Notes: generated by a model from the letters alone, not told the origin. 64,000 bases of DNA from Hyphomicrobiaceae bacterium (GCA_016793635.1 JAEUMD010000009.1:62001-126000); one strand, 5' to 3'. Counted from the first letter of the stretch, positions 53,938-63,887 are shown. Translations and numbers: made by a program.

Positions 53938-54295
53938 CTGCAGTTGCAAGCTCAGGTTGCCGCGACAGCGCGCGATCCCCACCCCAAGCCAACGGCGCAC
54001 GTTAGATAAACGCTTTCACTGAGCCTGTGAAGGCCCTGCCGGGCGCTGCCGAAGGGAGTGCCCGGCGGCCGACTCGGGCTGTCGGTGCATTGGGTTCGGA
54101 CTGATCTTTTACAAGTCCAGCTACTCTTAAGTCGCACGACGAAGGGAAGGATTTTTTCCCACTTTACCCGCTCTTACCATCCGCCCCGGCGCAGATCAGG
54201 CGGGCTCACCCCGTCGAGCATGGAAAATATCAATGCGCCGGAATCGGCACGCCACCCCATCCGGGGTGGCTCTCGGCGTTCAAGGAGGAACCCAA
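53938..54295. promoter_or_regulatory. Upstream region of the DUF485-actP operon with a leader hairpin
   Basis: This 358-bp gap contains TTCAC-N7-GTGAA (54015-54031), a CRP-like dyad, and a hairpin GCCACCCC-ATCC-GGGGTGGC (54251-54270) that ends 14 bases before the AAGGAGG of the DUF485 gene. The hairpin could affect translation. Promoter boxes cannot be placed with confidence. Confidence 0.45.
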
Positions 54296-54604
54296 GTGGA
54301 CCCCGAACTCATCGCCAAAATCAAGGCAAACCCCCAATACAACGAGTTGGTGCGCAAGCGCTCGAGCTTCGCGCGCATCCTCACCGTCATGATGCTTCTC
54401 ATCTACTTCGGCTTCGTTCTGCTCGTGGCCTTCAACAAGCCTCTGCTTGCTACGCCACTCGCGGGTGGCGTGACGACGATCGGCATTCCGCTCGGCGTGT
54501 TCGTGATCGTCTCGGCCTTCATCCTGACCGGCATCTACGTCCGTCGGGCTAACGGCGAGTTCGACAACATGACCAAAGAAATCATCGAGAAGGTCAAGAA
54601 GTGA
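54296..54604 (+). CDS. DUF485 membrane protein, partner of the acetate symporter
   Basis: The start is GTG 54296, 6 bases after AAGGAGG, giving 102 residues with two membrane spans (about 27-50 and 62-85) and polar ends. DUF485 proteins (YjcH type) nearly always precede ActP-like symporters and are thought to assist them. The stop overlaps the next ATG. A longer frame beginning at 54233 is rejected because it has no ribosome site. Confidence 0.9.
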   Translation: MDPELIAKIKANPQYNELVRKRSSFARILTVMMLLIYFGFVLLVAFNKPLLATPLAGGVTTIGIPLGVFVIVSAFILTGIYVRRANGEFDNMTKEIIEKVKK

Positions 54605-56301
54605 TGCGCGCGCTCGTCAAAACGTTCATCGCAGCCGGCGCGCTTGCCGGCACAGCAGGTGCGGCCCTCGCGGCCGGCGCCATCGAGGGCGGCGGCCAGC
54701 AGGCGCTCAACCTCGAAGCCATCATCATGTTCGGCGCGTTCGTGCTATTCACGCTTGGCATCACCAAGTGGGCCGCGTCGCGCACCAAGTCGGCCGCCGA
54801 CTTCTACACCGCGGGCGGTGGCATCACCGGCTTCCAGAACGGCCTCGCTCTCGCCGGCGATTACATGTCGGCCGCTTCGTTCCTCGGCATTTCCGGCCTC
54901 GTGTTCTCCACCGGCTATGACGGCCTGATCTTCTCGGTCGGCTGGCTCGTCGGCTGGCCGGTGATCCTGTTCCTCATCGCCGAGCGCCTGCGTAACCTCG
55001 GCAAGTTCACCTTCGCCGACGTCGCTTCGTTCCGCCTGCAGCCGACTCCGATCCGCATTCTCGCGGCCATTGGTACGCTCACCGTCGTCGCGTTCTACCT
55101 GATCGCGCAGATGGTCGGCGCCGGCAAGCTCATCGAGCTGCTGTTCGGCCTGCCCTATCTCTATGCCCTCATCATCGTCGGCGCGCTCATGATCGTCTAC
55201 GTGGCGTTCGGCGGCATGACGGCAACGACCTGGGTGCAGATCATCAAGGCGATCATGCTCCTCGGCGGCGCGACCTTCATGGCGCTGGCCGTGCTCGCTC
55301 AGTTCGGCTTCTCTCCCGAGGCGCTGTTCAAGCGTGCAACGGAGATCCATCCGAAGGGTGGCGCCATCATGGGTCCGGGCGGCCTCGTCTCCGATCCGGT
55401 TTCGGCCATCTCGCTCGGTCTCGCGCTGATGTTCGGCACCGCCGGCCTGCCGCACATCCTGATGCGCTTCTTCACCGTCGCCGACGCCAAGGAAGCGCGT
55501 AAGTCGGTGTTCTATGCCACCGGCTTCATCGGCTACTTCTACATCCTCACGTTCATCATCGGTTTCGGCGGCATCGTGCTGCTGATGAACGACCCGACGT
55601 ACTACAAGGTTGCTCAGGGCGCGACCAGCTACGACAAGATCAAGGACATCCTGGGCGGCACCAACATGGCGGCCGTGCATCTGTCCAAGGCCGTGGGCGG
55701 CTCGCTGTTCCTCGGCTTCATCTCGGCCGTCGCCTTCGCGACCATTCTCGCCGTCGTCGCCGGCCTGACGCTCGCCGGCGCCTCTGCCGTCAGCCACGAC
55801 CTCTACGCCTCGGTCATCGCCAAGGGTAACGTCAGCGAAGGCAAGGAAGTCACCATCTCGAAGGTGTCGTCCGTGATCATCGGCATCATCGCCGTTGCAC
55901 TCGGCTACCTCTTCGAGAAGCAGAACGTCGCGTTCATGGTCGGTCTCGCCTTCTCGGTCGCTGCGTCGATCAACTTCCCCGTGCTGCTCATGTCGATGTT
56001 CTACAAGGACATGACCACGCGCGGCGCGCTGATCGGTGGCTTCATCGGCCTCATCAGCTCGGTCTCGCTGGTGATCCTGTCGTCGACGGTGTGGGTCGAC
56101 GTGCTCGGCAATCCGAAGGGTTCCGCGCCGTTCCCCTACTCGAACCCGGCGCTGTTCTCGATGACGGCGGCGTTCCTCGGCATCTGGCTGTTCTCGAAGC
56201 TCGACAACAGCGCCCAGGCCCAGAAGGAGCGTGCAGCTTACGACGCTCAGGCGGTTCGCTCGGAGACGGGCATCGGCATCGCCAAGGCGTCGGCTCACTG
56301 A
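54604..56301 (+). CDS. actP: Cation/acetate symporter (SSS family, ActP-like)
   Basis: The 565-residue sodium:solute symporter takes up acetate or similar short monocarboxylates. About thirteen spans are visible after a signal-like first segment. Core motifs include [31 protein letters not shown] (about 60-90, the family's substrate/sodium region) and [17 protein letters not shown]. The long antisense frame on the other strand is a shadow. It is coupled to DUF485 and followed by the DUF294 and exonuclease genes in the order usual for acetate-utilisation loci. Confidence 0.93.
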   Translation: MRALVKTFIAAGALAGTAGAALAAGAIEGGGQQALNLEAIIMFGAFVLFTLGITKWAASRTKSAADFYTAGGGITGFQNGLALAGDYMSAASFLGISGLVFSTGYDGLIFSVGWLVGWPVILFLIAERLRNLGKFTFADVASFRLQPTPIRILAAIGTLTVVAFYLIAQMVGAGKLIELLFGLPYLYALIIVGALMIVYVAFGGMTATTWVQIIKAIMLLGGATFMALAVLAQFGFSPEALFKRATEIHPKGGAIMGPGGLVSDPVSAISLGLALMFGTAGLPHILMRFFTVADAKEARKSVFYATGFIGYFYILTFIIGFGGIVLLMNDPTYYKVAQGATSYDKIKDILGGTNMAAVHLSKAVGGSLFLGFISAVAFATILAVVAGLTLAGASAVSHDLYASVIAKGNVSEGKEVTISKVSSVIIGIIAVALGYLFEKQNVAFMVGLAFSVAASINFPVLLMSMFYKDMTTRGALIGGFIGLISSVSLVILSSTVWVDVLGNPKGSAPFPYSNPALFSMTAAFLGIWLFSKLDNSAQAQKERAAYDAQAVRSETGIGIAKASAH

Positions 56302-56423
56302 GTCGCGACAAATACGCCCGCGCAGGTTACGCCTTGCGCGGGCGCAACGACACGGGCAGCCGGGGAAGGCAAATGCAGCCTCCCCGGCTGTTTTCCATCT
56401 CGAACAGATAGAACCGTGCGCCC

Positions 56424-58241
56424 ATGACCCAAGCCTTCGACACGCAGAACCCCCCGTTCGACCGCCTCAACCAGGAAGAGGCCAGCGAGCTTAGGGCCGC
56501 TGTCGATATCGGCTACTACGCACCGTCGACCACGGTCATCGCATCGGGTTCTTCCTCTGAACACCTTCACGTCATCATCAAGGGGCGCATCGAAGAGCGC
56601 GACGGCGAATCCGTGGAGGCCGTGCTCGGCCCGCGTGACAGTTTCGACGCCCGCGCGGTCGTCCATGGCGCGGCGGGCTCGACCTTCGTCGCCACCGAGG
56701 AAACACTCTGTTACCTCGTGCCGAAGCCCCTCATCCTCGATCTCATTCGCCGCAACGTCGGCTTCGGCGCGTTCTTCTACCAGGAGGTCTCGCGCAAGCT
56801 CGCCGACTTCGCGCGCCGGCAGGAGACCGAGGGCGTCGAGCAGGTCCTGCGGGCCCGCGTCCGCGAGGCGCGTCTGCATCCGCCGACATGGATCGACGGT
56901 GACGCCACCATCAAGGACGCCGCAGTCGTCATGATGCAGGCCAACAATAACGCGCTGTTCGTTCGCGATGGCGCCCGGGTCGGCGTCATCACCGGCATGA
57001 ACCTGGCAAAGGCCATCCTTCTCTCCGGCCAATCCCACGACACGCTCGTGCGCGATGTCTGCCATTTCGACGTGATTTCGGTCGACGCGGAGGACTTCGT
57101 CTTCGAGGCGCTCATCAAGATGACGCGCCACCGTAAGCGCCGCCTCGCCGTGCGCTCCGAAGGCGAGTTCGTCGGCATGCTCGAGGATATCGACATCCTC
57201 GGACTCGTCGCCGGCAACTCCCAGCTCATCCCCGGCCGCATCGACCGCGCGCATTCCGTCGAGGATCTGATCGAACCGGCGCGCGACATCCAGGAACAAG
57301 TCGATCGCCTCGAACGGCAGGGTGTGAAAGTCGAAGTCATCGCCGAGATCACGTCCGACCTCAACCGCGGGCTGTTCTCCAAACTTTATGAGCTCATTGC
57401 TCCCACTTCGATCAAGGAGGCCGGCTGCCTCATCGTCATGGGCTCGGAAGGCCGCGGCGAGCAGACCGTGCGCACCGACCAGGACAACGGCCTGCTGCTT
57501 GCCGCCCCCGTTCCAGAGGCCGATCTGGCACGGTTCCGCAGTGACTTCTCCGGAGCACTGAGCCAGTTCGGCTTCCCGCCCTGCCCCGGCAACGTCATGG
57601 TGACGAATCCGCAGTGGTCGCAGCCGATCGACGACTTCGTCCGCCAGATCCGATCGTGGATTATGACGCCGGACGAGATGAGCGCCATGAACCTCGGCAT
57701 CTTCTTCGACGCCGTCTGCGTCGCGGGCCGGCCGGATCTGCTCACCCGCGCCAAGACCGAAATCACGAGTTTCATGCGCGGCGAGACGGGCAACCTCGCG
57801 CGGTTCGCCAAGGCCATCGACCAGTTCGAGGACGCGAGCGCGGGCATGTTCACCTCGATCATGGCGAGCGTCGGCGTCGCATCCAACGCGATCCACATCA
57901 AGAAATCCGGAACCTTCCCGATCGTCCACGGCATCCGCGTGATAGCGATCGAAAAGGGCCTCTCCGAAACCTCGACCGCGGATCGCATCACGGCTCTCGT
58001 CAATGGCGGAACGCTCAGCGGCGAACTCGGAAACGACCTCAAGGGTGCGCTTTCCTATTTCATGGAAGTGCGCCTGCGCTCGCAGCTCAATGCCATGAAG
58101 ACAGGACGCCACGAGGAGGAGGCGATCGTACGCCTCGGCGAGCTTTCCTCACGCGACCGCGACCTGTTGCGCGAAGCATTGAAAGTGGTGAAGCGGTTCC
58201 GCGAGGTCGTCCGCAGCCGCTATCATCTCGGACTGTTCTGA
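56424..58241 (+). CDS. cNMP-binding/CBS/DUF294 nucleotidyltransferase-like protein
   Basis: The 605-residue cytoplasmic protein has, in order, a cyclic-nucleotide-binding-like barrel (about 15-130), two CBS domains (about 160-280, with DATIKDAAVVMMQANNNALFV), a DUF294 nucleotidyltransferase-like domain with GSEGRGEQTVRTDQDNGLL near 345-363 (the paired Asp are retained), and the DUF294 C-terminal domain. It is a nucleotide-sensing regulator of unclear target, usually encoded beside ActP and a 3'-5' exonuclease, as here. The ATG at 56424 gives the normal length. Confidence 0.9.
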   Translation: MTQAFDTQNPPFDRLNQEEASELRAAVDIGYYAPSTTVIASGSSSEHLHVIIKGRIEERDGESVEAVLGPRDSFDARAVVHGAAGSTFVATEETLCYLVPKPLILDLIRRNVGFGAFFYQEVSRKLADFARRQETEGVEQVLRARVREARLHPPTWIDGDATIKDAAVVMMQANNNALFVRDGARVGVITGMNLAKAILLSGQSHDTLVRDVCHFDVISVDAEDFVFEALIKMTRHRKRRLAVRSEGEFVGMLEDIDILGLVAGNSQLIPGRIDRAHSVEDLIEPARDIQEQVDRLERQGVKVEVIAEITSDLNRGLFSKLYELIAPTSIKEAGCLIVMGSEGRGEQTVRTDQDNGLLLAAPVPEADLARFRSDFSGALSQFGFPPCPGNVMVTNPQWSQPIDDFVRQIRSWIMTPDEMSAMNLGIFFDAVCVAGRPDLLTRAKTEITSFMRGETGNLARFAKAIDQFEDASAGMFTSIMASVGVASNAIHIKKSGTFPIVHGIRVIAIEKGLSETSTADRITALVNGGTLSGELGNDLKGALSYFMEVRLRSQLNAMKTGRHEEEAIVRLGELSSRDRDLLREALKVVKRFREVVRSRYHLGLF

Positions 58242-58275
58242 GCGTGCGCGAGACGGCGGATAGGGAGCCGACGAT

Positions 58276-58950
58276 ATGCCCATTCTGAGCGCGCTGCGGC
58301 GAGGCATCGACCGCCTGGTCATCAACGACCCGGAATACCGCTTCCTGTTCCGCCGGCAGGAAACGGACGAAGCCATCTCGCTCGACTGCGAAACCACGGG
58401 CTTCGATCCGTGGGTGGACGACATCATCTCGATCTCCGCCATTCCCATCAAGGGCAAGCGCATCCTGACGAGCGAGGCCTTTAACGTCGTCGTGCGACCC
58501 GATGCGGCGTTGCGTGCGGAATCGGTCAAGATCCATCAGCTTCGCCTCAAGGATCTCGAGCACGGCCGGCATATGTCCGACGTGCTGCCGGAGTTGCTGC
58601 ACTTCATCGGCGCGCGGCCCATCGTCGGTTACTGGATCGATTTCGACATCCAGATGCTCAACAAGTACATGCTGAAGATCCTGAACATCCGCCTGCCGAA
58701 CCCGCTCGAGGACGTGTGCGACCTGTTCTATGATCGCAAGTTCGCCAATGCGCCGCCGGGAACGCAGCTCGATCTGCGCTACGCCACCATCATGAAGGAC
58801 CTCGGCCTGCCTGATCTCGCCGCGCACGATGCCTTCAATGACGCTCTCGGCGCCGCCGAGATGTACGTCATCCTCAAGGACATGAAGGAGCGCGGCTATC
58901 GCATTCCGCGCGCGAAGGACGATGCCTCGCCGTTTGTCGGCGTCGGCTAG
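58276..58950 (+). CDS. DEDDh 3'-5' exonuclease (DnaQ-like)
   Basis: The 224-residue protein keeps all catalytic acids: DCETTGFDP (about 39-47, D and E), a central IDFDIQML (D near 122), and HDAFNDALG near 178-186 (H and D). It should degrade DNA or RNA from the 3' end. It belongs to the actP/DUF294 gene block and has no polymerase partner. Its TAG stop is part of the first palindromic repeat (58947-59010). Confidence 0.9.
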   Translation: MPILSALRRGIDRLVINDPEYRFLFRRQETDEAISLDCETTGFDPWVDDIISISAIPIKGKRILTSEAFNVVVRPDAALRAESVKIHQLRLKDLEHGRHMSDVLPELLHFIGARPIVGYWIDFDIQMLNKYMLKILNIRLPNPLEDVCDLFYDRKFANAPPGTQLDLRYATIMKDLGLPDLAAHDAFNDALGAAEMYVILKDMKERGYRIPRAKDDASPFVGVG

Positions 58951-59216
58951 AGCATCATCCGACCGCACGGAATCGCGGTAGCGATGAGCGGTCGGATAAA
59001 GATGCTCTAGAACCCCAGTGCTAGAGCGCTTCCATCCGATCAGGGGAACCGCTTGCGGTTCCGTCAGATCGGATAGCGCTCTAGGGCATCATCCGACCGC
59101 ACGGAATCGCGATAGCGATGAGCGATCGGATAAGGATGCTCTAGAATCGCAGTGCCAGAGCATCTTTATCCGATCAGCGGAACCGCATGCGGCTCCGTCT
59201 GACGGATAGCGTGTTA
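58947..59216. repeat. Four tandem palindromic repeat units (CTAGAGC(A/G)(T/C)(C/T)... type)
   Basis: Units span about 58947-59010, 59021-59084, 59081-59144 and 59154-59216. Each begins and ends with CTAGAGC-like ends, and the inner halves carry ATCCGA/TCGGAT and complementary cores, so each can fold into a long hairpin. Units 1 and 3 are close copies, as are 2 and 4. Such palindromic elements are scattered between genes in many Hyphomicrobiales. Confidence 0.85.
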
Positions 59217-59513
59217 GCGGGATCGGTCGAGATAGGAGCGCCTTGCGCTTTCGCCGAAAGCACGAAACGCACCCTGGTTCCGTGGGCTCGATTGCACGTT
59301 ACGACTTTCTGGTCCCTCTGGGAAAATGCTGCTACAGCAGGTTCCTGATCAGCGCGGCTACCCGAACGACGCGAGGCGCAAGCGCGCCCACACCCGTTTC
59401 CGGTATTTCGCCGCGAGGGCTCGACGGTCGGGCCACCCGGCGCTCTCGCGGGATCATTTCGAAGCAGAGTGGCCTCACCGAACGTGTCGGGCGCAGGCAA
59501 GGGGTGATGCGCC
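59217..59513. other. Intergenic stretch before the MBL-fold gene
   Basis: After the palindromic repeats there are 297 bases with no credible gene or strong hairpin. The promoter of the MBL-fold gene should be here. Confidence 0.5.
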
Positions 59514-60440
59514 GTGTCCTCAGGCATCGAATTCAAGACATCGATGAGCTTTCGCTATGGCGAGGCCGCCGGGCTCGGCCCGGGCGTCGTCCGCCTCGTC
59601 GCGGAGAATCCCGGGCCGTTCACGTTCAAGGGTACCAATACGTACATCGTCGGCTCGACCGAGCTTGCCGTCATCGATCCAGGCCCGGATGACGAAAAGC
59701 ACATCGGCGATATCCTTCGCGTCGCCGCCGGGCGGCCGATCACGCACATCCTCATCACCCACACCCATCGCGACCACGTCGACAACGCCGCCGCGCTCAA
59801 GGCCGCGACCGGCGCGCTCACCGCCGGCTACAGCCGCAGCAACGTCTCGCGTGGAACCATCGCGTCGAGCCCGTCGGGCACCGAGTTCGTCGACATCGAG
59901 TTCGCGCCCGACATCGAGCTCGCCCATGGCGACGTCCTCTCCGGCGCCGACTGGTCGATGACGGCGCTGCACACGCCGGGGCACGCGCCCGATCACATTT
60001 GCTATGCGCTCGACGGGCGTGAGATCCTTTTCTCCGGCGATCATGTGATGGCCTGGAACACCACCGTGGTCGCGCCACCCGAAGGCCGCATGGCCGACTA
60101 TCTGACCTCGCTGCAGATTCTGCTGGGGCGTCCCGAGCGTACCTACCTGCCCGGACACGGCGGCCGTATCGAGGACGCGCAGCGCATGGTGAAGGCCTAC
60201 CTGCTGCACCGCCGCTGGCGCGAGCAGGCGATCGTCGCCGCGATCCGCGACGGCCGAAGCACGGTGCGCGAGGTGGCCGAACTCATTTACGACAGCCTCG
60301 ATCCGAAGCTGCACAACGCGGCCCTGCTATCCGTGATGGCGCACGTCGAGCATCTGATCGAGCGCGAGATGGTCACTGCCGCGGGGGCGCTTTCTTTCGA
60401 TCAGCGCCTTGCTCCGTCCGGCGCCGCTCGATCGACTTGA
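59514..60440 (+). CDS. MBL-fold metallo-hydrolase
   Basis: The 308-residue protein has the metallo-beta-lactamase motifs HTHRDHVD (about 82-89), HTPGHAPDHICY with the later His (about 152), FSGDHVM (Asp near 172) and a C-terminal PGHGG region. It is a two-metal hydrolase of the glyoxalase II/RNase-Z-like superfamily. The GTG at 59514 follows AGGGGTGA; ATG 59544 would remove ten residues. The C-terminal helix-rich extension is that of the beta-lactamase-like 2 group. The substrate is unknown. Its 3' end overlaps the opposite gene by 68 bp. Confidence 0.88.
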   Translation: MSSGIEFKTSMSFRYGEAAGLGPGVVRLVAENPGPFTFKGTNTYIVGSTELAVIDPGPDDEKHIGDILRVAAGRPITHILITHTHRDHVDNAAALKAATGALTAGYSRSNVSRGTIASSPSGTEFVDIEFAPDIELAHGDVLSGADWSMTALHTPGHAPDHICYALDGREILFSGDHVMAWNTTVVAPPEGRMADYLTSLQILLGRPERTYLPGHGGRIEDAQRMVKAYLLHRRWREQAIVAAIRDGRSTVREVAELIYDSLDPKLHNAALLSVMAHVEHLIEREMVTAAGALSFDQRLAPSGAARST

Positions 60441-61260
60441 GGCCTGGGCGCGATTTGGCGGTGCGGCTCGGCTGCACCGCGCCGGGCAGGGTCGATTCGA
60501 GCCGGGCGACGATGCCGCGCATCAGCACGCGCACCCGGTGCGCATTGCGGCCGAGATCGTGACGGCCGAACCGCGATGCCGATCGAATATCGACGCGCGC
60601 GCCTTCGCCGCCGGCGACAACGCGTAAAGCCACATCGTCGTAGAAACCGAGAATCAGCGTCCGGTCGACGGCCTCGATAGCCCCAACCATGCCGGTCTCA
60701 TCCGAGGGCGGCTGATCCTTGGCGATCGCCATACCCTCTCGGCGGACGGCCTCGAGCACGAGATCGTAGGTCTCGCCAACCGGCCGGTTGATCTCCATCG
60801 TCGTGATGTCGGGGTAGGACCGCGCCTGCAACTTCGCGAACCGGTCGGCGGGATAGGCGGCCGCGTTGGCTCGTCCCTTGCGCACGGCCGCGAGCGTATC
60901 GAACGGCGGCGGCGATGCGCTCGAAGTCGTGACGTCGTTGATTTCGGGAAGCGAGCGGACCAGCGACAGCGCGGTGAGTGGCCAGGCGAGTATGCCGCCC
61001 GCGACCAGGACGCCGACGACGACACGTGCGGTGCCCGGCCCGCCACGCTGCCAGATGCCGCGCGCCGCAGCCACGCCGATGCCGATGGCCGTGGCGGCGA
61101 GCGCGAACGCCACTACGAGAAGTGCAAGGAAAACCGGCGTCGCCATGCCGAGGAAACGATGCATGAGGATCACGGTCGCCAGCAGTACGAAGGCGAACAT
61201 GGCGATGCGCGTCGTCCAGCGGGCCCCCGCTGGCGCACCCTCGAGCTTGGCTATCGTCAT
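60373..61260 (-). CDS. DUF1499 membrane protein
   Basis: The 295-residue protein has three spans in the first 110 residues, then a DUF1499 domain (about 120-260: RSYPDITTMEINRPVGETYDLVLEAV, LILGFYDDVALRVVAGGEGARVDIRSASRFGRHDLGRNAHRV). The C-terminal 35 residues are basic and disordered. The role of DUF1499 is unknown. The gene is convergent with the MBL-fold gene, and the two overlap by 68 bp, a layout that limits independent change. Confidence 0.85.
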   Translation of the reverse strand: MTIAKLEGAPAGARWTTRIAMFAFVLLATVILMHRFLGMATPVFLALLVVAFALAATAIGIGVAAARGIWQRGGPGTARVVVGVLVAGGILAWPLTALSLVRSLPEINDVTTSSASPPPFDTLAAVRKGRANAAAYPADRFAKLQARSYPDITTMEINRPVGETYDLVLEAVRREGMAIAKDQPPSDETGMVGAIEAVDRTLILGFYDDVALRVVAGGEGARVDIRSASRFGRHDLGRNAHRVRVLMRGIVARLESTLPGAVQPSRTAKSRPGLKSIERRRTEQGADRKKAPPRQ

Positions 61261-61436
61261 CTGGCGCTTCCAACCGGCATTCGATTCACCCGCAGCTTAA
61301 CCGAGGGCATGGTTAAAGCCGATCTTTGGCACGTGGAAAAGGCGGGAGAATGCCCACCGCCCCGATACCGGCGCCGCGCAACAGGGGAAGCTCTGGATTA
61401 AGCTCTCGTCGGCATGAGTCGTCCGGCGGGAGATCC

Positions 61437-62462
61437 ATGGATCGACACCAGCCCCTACCGTCGATGAGGGCCCTGCGCTGTTGGCGACCAGGGCAGGCGG
61501 TTGCACGCGCGGTGACGCTCTCATTCCTGATCGCGCTGGTGCCGGCCGCAGCCGCCGAGGACCGCATCATGTTCGCAGCGCCTGTTCCAGGGGCCGCGCC
61601 AGCCCCCATTCCGCGCCCCGATCCGCTGGCGGCCCCATTCGACGCCACCGCCTCCGGTCCCGAAGACGACGTTGGCGGGAGTGGTGAAATGCCCTACCGG
61701 CGTCCGCTACTGCCGCCCGAGCCACTACGCATCGTTTCCTGGCACCTCGACGACGCCAAGACCGCCGGCGCTCTCGCCATGCTGCCGGAGCCGGACCGTG
61801 CCTGGCGGCATACGTTCGGTGCGGAGCGATATACGCCGCCGGTATCCACCTTCGACCCCGCCACCTTCACGGCCGATGTCGTGCTGATTCAGGGGCTGCG
61901 GCGGGCCGGCGACGCGCGCCTGCTGTTTCCTGCACGGCACTGGCGGCTGATCGTCTCGCGCCAGGCGCTGGCGCCGGTGCTGCCACGCGGTGCCGATGGC
62001 GGCGACGCCGGCATACCGCGCCCAGCGCCAACCACGGCGATTGCGATTCGCCTGCAGCGCCGGCTGCGCATCACAGGCCGGGAGCATATCGCCGAGGTGG
62101 TGGTTCCGCGCCACGAGCCGACGGGGCCCTCGGAAACGGCGGCCGCGCTTGCCGTTCGCCTGATCGCGGATGGACGCCCGGTATGGGTCATCGCCGCCGA
62201 TCTGCCGGAGAATTGTGCCGCCACACCAGCCACCGGCGCCGGAGCCGCACCCTGCCCTGCGCTCGACGCGCTCGCGCGCTGGCGGAACGAACGCGCCACC
62301 GGCATCGCCGTGGCACTCGGCGGGCGCAATGTCCGCGGAAACCGTTCCGCCCCACCCGGAGCATGCGGCTCGCAAGCAATCGTTTACCCGGGTGGCGGAG
62401 CGGACATCGAGGCCCACGACGAGCCGGGGCTCGGCTGTATCGCCCGTCTCGTCTGGCCGTGA
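61437..62462 (+). CDS. Exported EEP-like protein with degraded active site
   Basis: The ATG at 61437 follows GGGAGA and gives 341 residues with a signal peptide (about 10-40, AVTLSFLIALVPAAAAED). A Pro/Ala/Arg-rich linker precedes a domain whose strands resemble the endonuclease/exonuclease/phosphatase fold: LRIVSWHLDD (normally WN), DVVLIQGLR (normally QE), and a VWVIAADLPENC region. The metal-binding Asn and Glu are His and Gly, so hydrolysis is unlikely. The fold call is moderate. Confidence 0.55.
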   Translation: MDRHQPLPSMRALRCWRPGQAVARAVTLSFLIALVPAAAAEDRIMFAAPVPGAAPAPIPRPDPLAAPFDATASGPEDDVGGSGEMPYRRPLLPPEPLRIVSWHLDDAKTAGALAMLPEPDRAWRHTFGAERYTPPVSTFDPATFTADVVLIQGLRRAGDARLLFPARHWRLIVSRQALAPVLPRGADGGDAGIPRPAPTTAIAIRLQRRLRITGREHIAEVVVPRHEPTGPSETAAALAVRLIADGRPVWVIAADLPENCAATPATGAGAAPCPALDALARWRNERATGIAVALGGRNVRGNRSAPPGACGSQAIVYPGGGADIEAHDEPGLGCIARLVWP

Positions 62463-62505
62463 CTTCGCCGCCGCAGCCTCCGGTGCGTTATCGGGCCAAT
62501 CTTGC

Positions 62506-63159
62506 TTAGGGGTACAGCCGCATCGTCGTCCAGGCTGCCTGCGCGTCGGCGCGGCGGAACACTAGGCGGTCATGGAGGCGGAAGGGGCGATCCTGCCAGA
62601 ACTCGATTTCGAGCGGGACGACGCGAAAGCCTGACCAGTGCGGTGGTCGCGGGATTTCGCCGACCGGATGGCGCGCCGCCACCATCGCCACTCTTTTTTC
62701 AAGCGCGAAGCGGCTTTCGAGCGGGCGCGACTGGTCGGACGCCCAAGCTCCTATTCGGCTCCCACGCGGGCGCGACTGATAATAGGCGTCGGCCTCCGCA
62801 TCCGATACGCGCGTAACCGTGCCGCGCACACGCACCTGCCGTCGCAGCGACTTCCAGTGGAACAGCAGCGCCGCCTGCAAGTTGGCGCCGAGCTCGCGTC
62901 CTTTGGCACTCTCGAGGTTCGTGTAGAACACGAACCCGCGCGGAACTGCGTCCGCCGGGTCGAGCCCTTTGAGCAGGACCATGCGCACGTTCGGCAGGCC
63001 GTCAGGGTCGGCCGTTGCCAGCGCGAGGGCATTGGGATCGTTGATCTCGCTCTTCTCAGCTTCGCCGAGCCACGCGGCGAATAGCGCGAACGGCTCGTCC
63101 GCAGTCGTGAAGTCCGGCTCGGCGGCACCCGCCACGGTCGTGCTCTCATGATCCGTCAC
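62506..63159 (-). CDS. pdxH: Pyridoxamine 5'-phosphate oxidase
   Basis: PdxH oxidises pyridoxine or pyridoxamine 5'-phosphate to pyridoxal 5'-phosphate with FMN, the last step of vitamin B6 synthesis. The GTG at 63159 has GAGG 8 bases upstream and gives 217 residues, the family's usual length; a longer frame to 63255 is not believed. Typical parts are [32 protein letters not shown] (about 55-85), [25 protein letters not shown] and the C-terminal [15 protein letters not shown]. Confidence 0.93.
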   Translation of the reverse strand: MTDHESTTVAGAAEPDFTTADEPFALFAAWLGEAEKSEINDPNALALATADPDGLPNVRMVLLKGLDPADAVPRGFVFYTNLESAKGRELGANLQAALLFHWKSLRRQVRVRGTVTRVSDAEADAYYQSRPRGSRIGAWASDQSRPLESRFALEKRVAMVAARHPVGEIPRPPHWSGFRVVPLEIEFWQDRPFRLHDRLVFRRADAQAAWTTMRLYP

Positions 63160-63335
63160 GTCGAATTCCTCTGCATCGTCTGCCGGTAATGCCCTCGGTC
63201 CGCGCCGGTCGCATCGGGTCAGGGGCCCGCTCCCTCGGGGACACTCCTTCAGCACCTCTTAACCCTGTTCGTCCATTCTGGGATCAGTCGGGCCCGCCCG
63301 GCCCAGTTCGTGTCCCTTAGTACGAGTGGTGCGTC

Positions 63336-63887
63336 ATGCGTGAAAGTCATCCGTTGTTCGCGTTCTCAGCGACTGTCATGGTCGCATTCTTTTTGATAGC
63401 CGCAATTCTCATCGTCCCCGATTTTGCCACCGCCGCCGAGCAGCCCGCGCTCCCCGCGACCGGTGCCCGCAACCCGGCTGCGCCCGCCGCAGCCCCCCTG
63501 ACGCCAATCCCGTCCAAGCCCGCCCCGTCCGCCAAGGACGAGGACCAGGCGACAAGCTGCTCGTGCCCGGACGCCATGGACAAGAGCAAGGTCTGGCCGC
63601 GGCCGAAATTCGCCGAAATGCGCCGCCCGCTCGATGCGCGCGACGAGATCGCCGCCCTGGAAAGCGTTCACCTCGCCCTGGCCGAGGTCGGCGACGGTTC
63701 GAGCTACGTCTGGCATCGCTACGACGGACGGCTTTCCGGCGTGGTGACCCCGACCGCCTCGTTCCGCGATAGCGATGGCAACGTCTGCCGCCATCTCATC
63801 GTCATCCTTTCGGCCGGCACCCACTCGAAGCGGACCGAAGGCGTCGCCTGCAGGCTCGACAGCGGCCGCTGGCAGTTGCAGGGCTGA
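63336..63887 (+). CDS. Exported protein with surface-antigen-like C-terminus
   Basis: The 183-residue protein has a signal or anchor segment (about 9-28, FSATVMVAFFLIAAILIV), a Pro/Ala-rich linker with a C-x-C motif (TSCSCPDAMD), and a C-terminal domain of about 80 residues. That domain has SSYVWHRYDGRLSGVVTPTASFRDSDGNVCRHLIVI and GVACRLDSGRWQL, resembling the RT0821/Lpp0805 surface-protein domain. It likely sits in the envelope. A short hairpin CCAGGG-CGAT-CCCTGG follows at the stop (63888-63903). Confidence 0.72.
   Translation: MRESHPLFAFSATVMVAFFLIAAILIVPDFATAAEQPALPATGARNPAAPAAAPLTPIPSKPAPSAKDEDQATSCSCPDAMDKSKVWPRPKFAEMRRPLDARDEIAALESVHLALAEVGDGSSYVWHRYDGRLSGVVTPTASFRDSDGNVCRHLIVILSAGTHSKRTEGVACRLDSGRWQLQG

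Noticed and set aside
54745-56298. 517-codon open frame antisense to actP
   Set aside because: It mirrors the symporter with His/Glu/Arg-rich composition, has no family motif, and is an artefact of high G+C third positions.
56295-58112. 605-codon open frame antisense to the DUF294 gene
   Set aside because: The plus-strand frame has clear domain motifs; the antisense protein has none.
58947-59216. Possible CRISPR array
   Set aside because: Units are adjacent palindromes of about 60 bp without unique spacers, and no cas gene is nearby.
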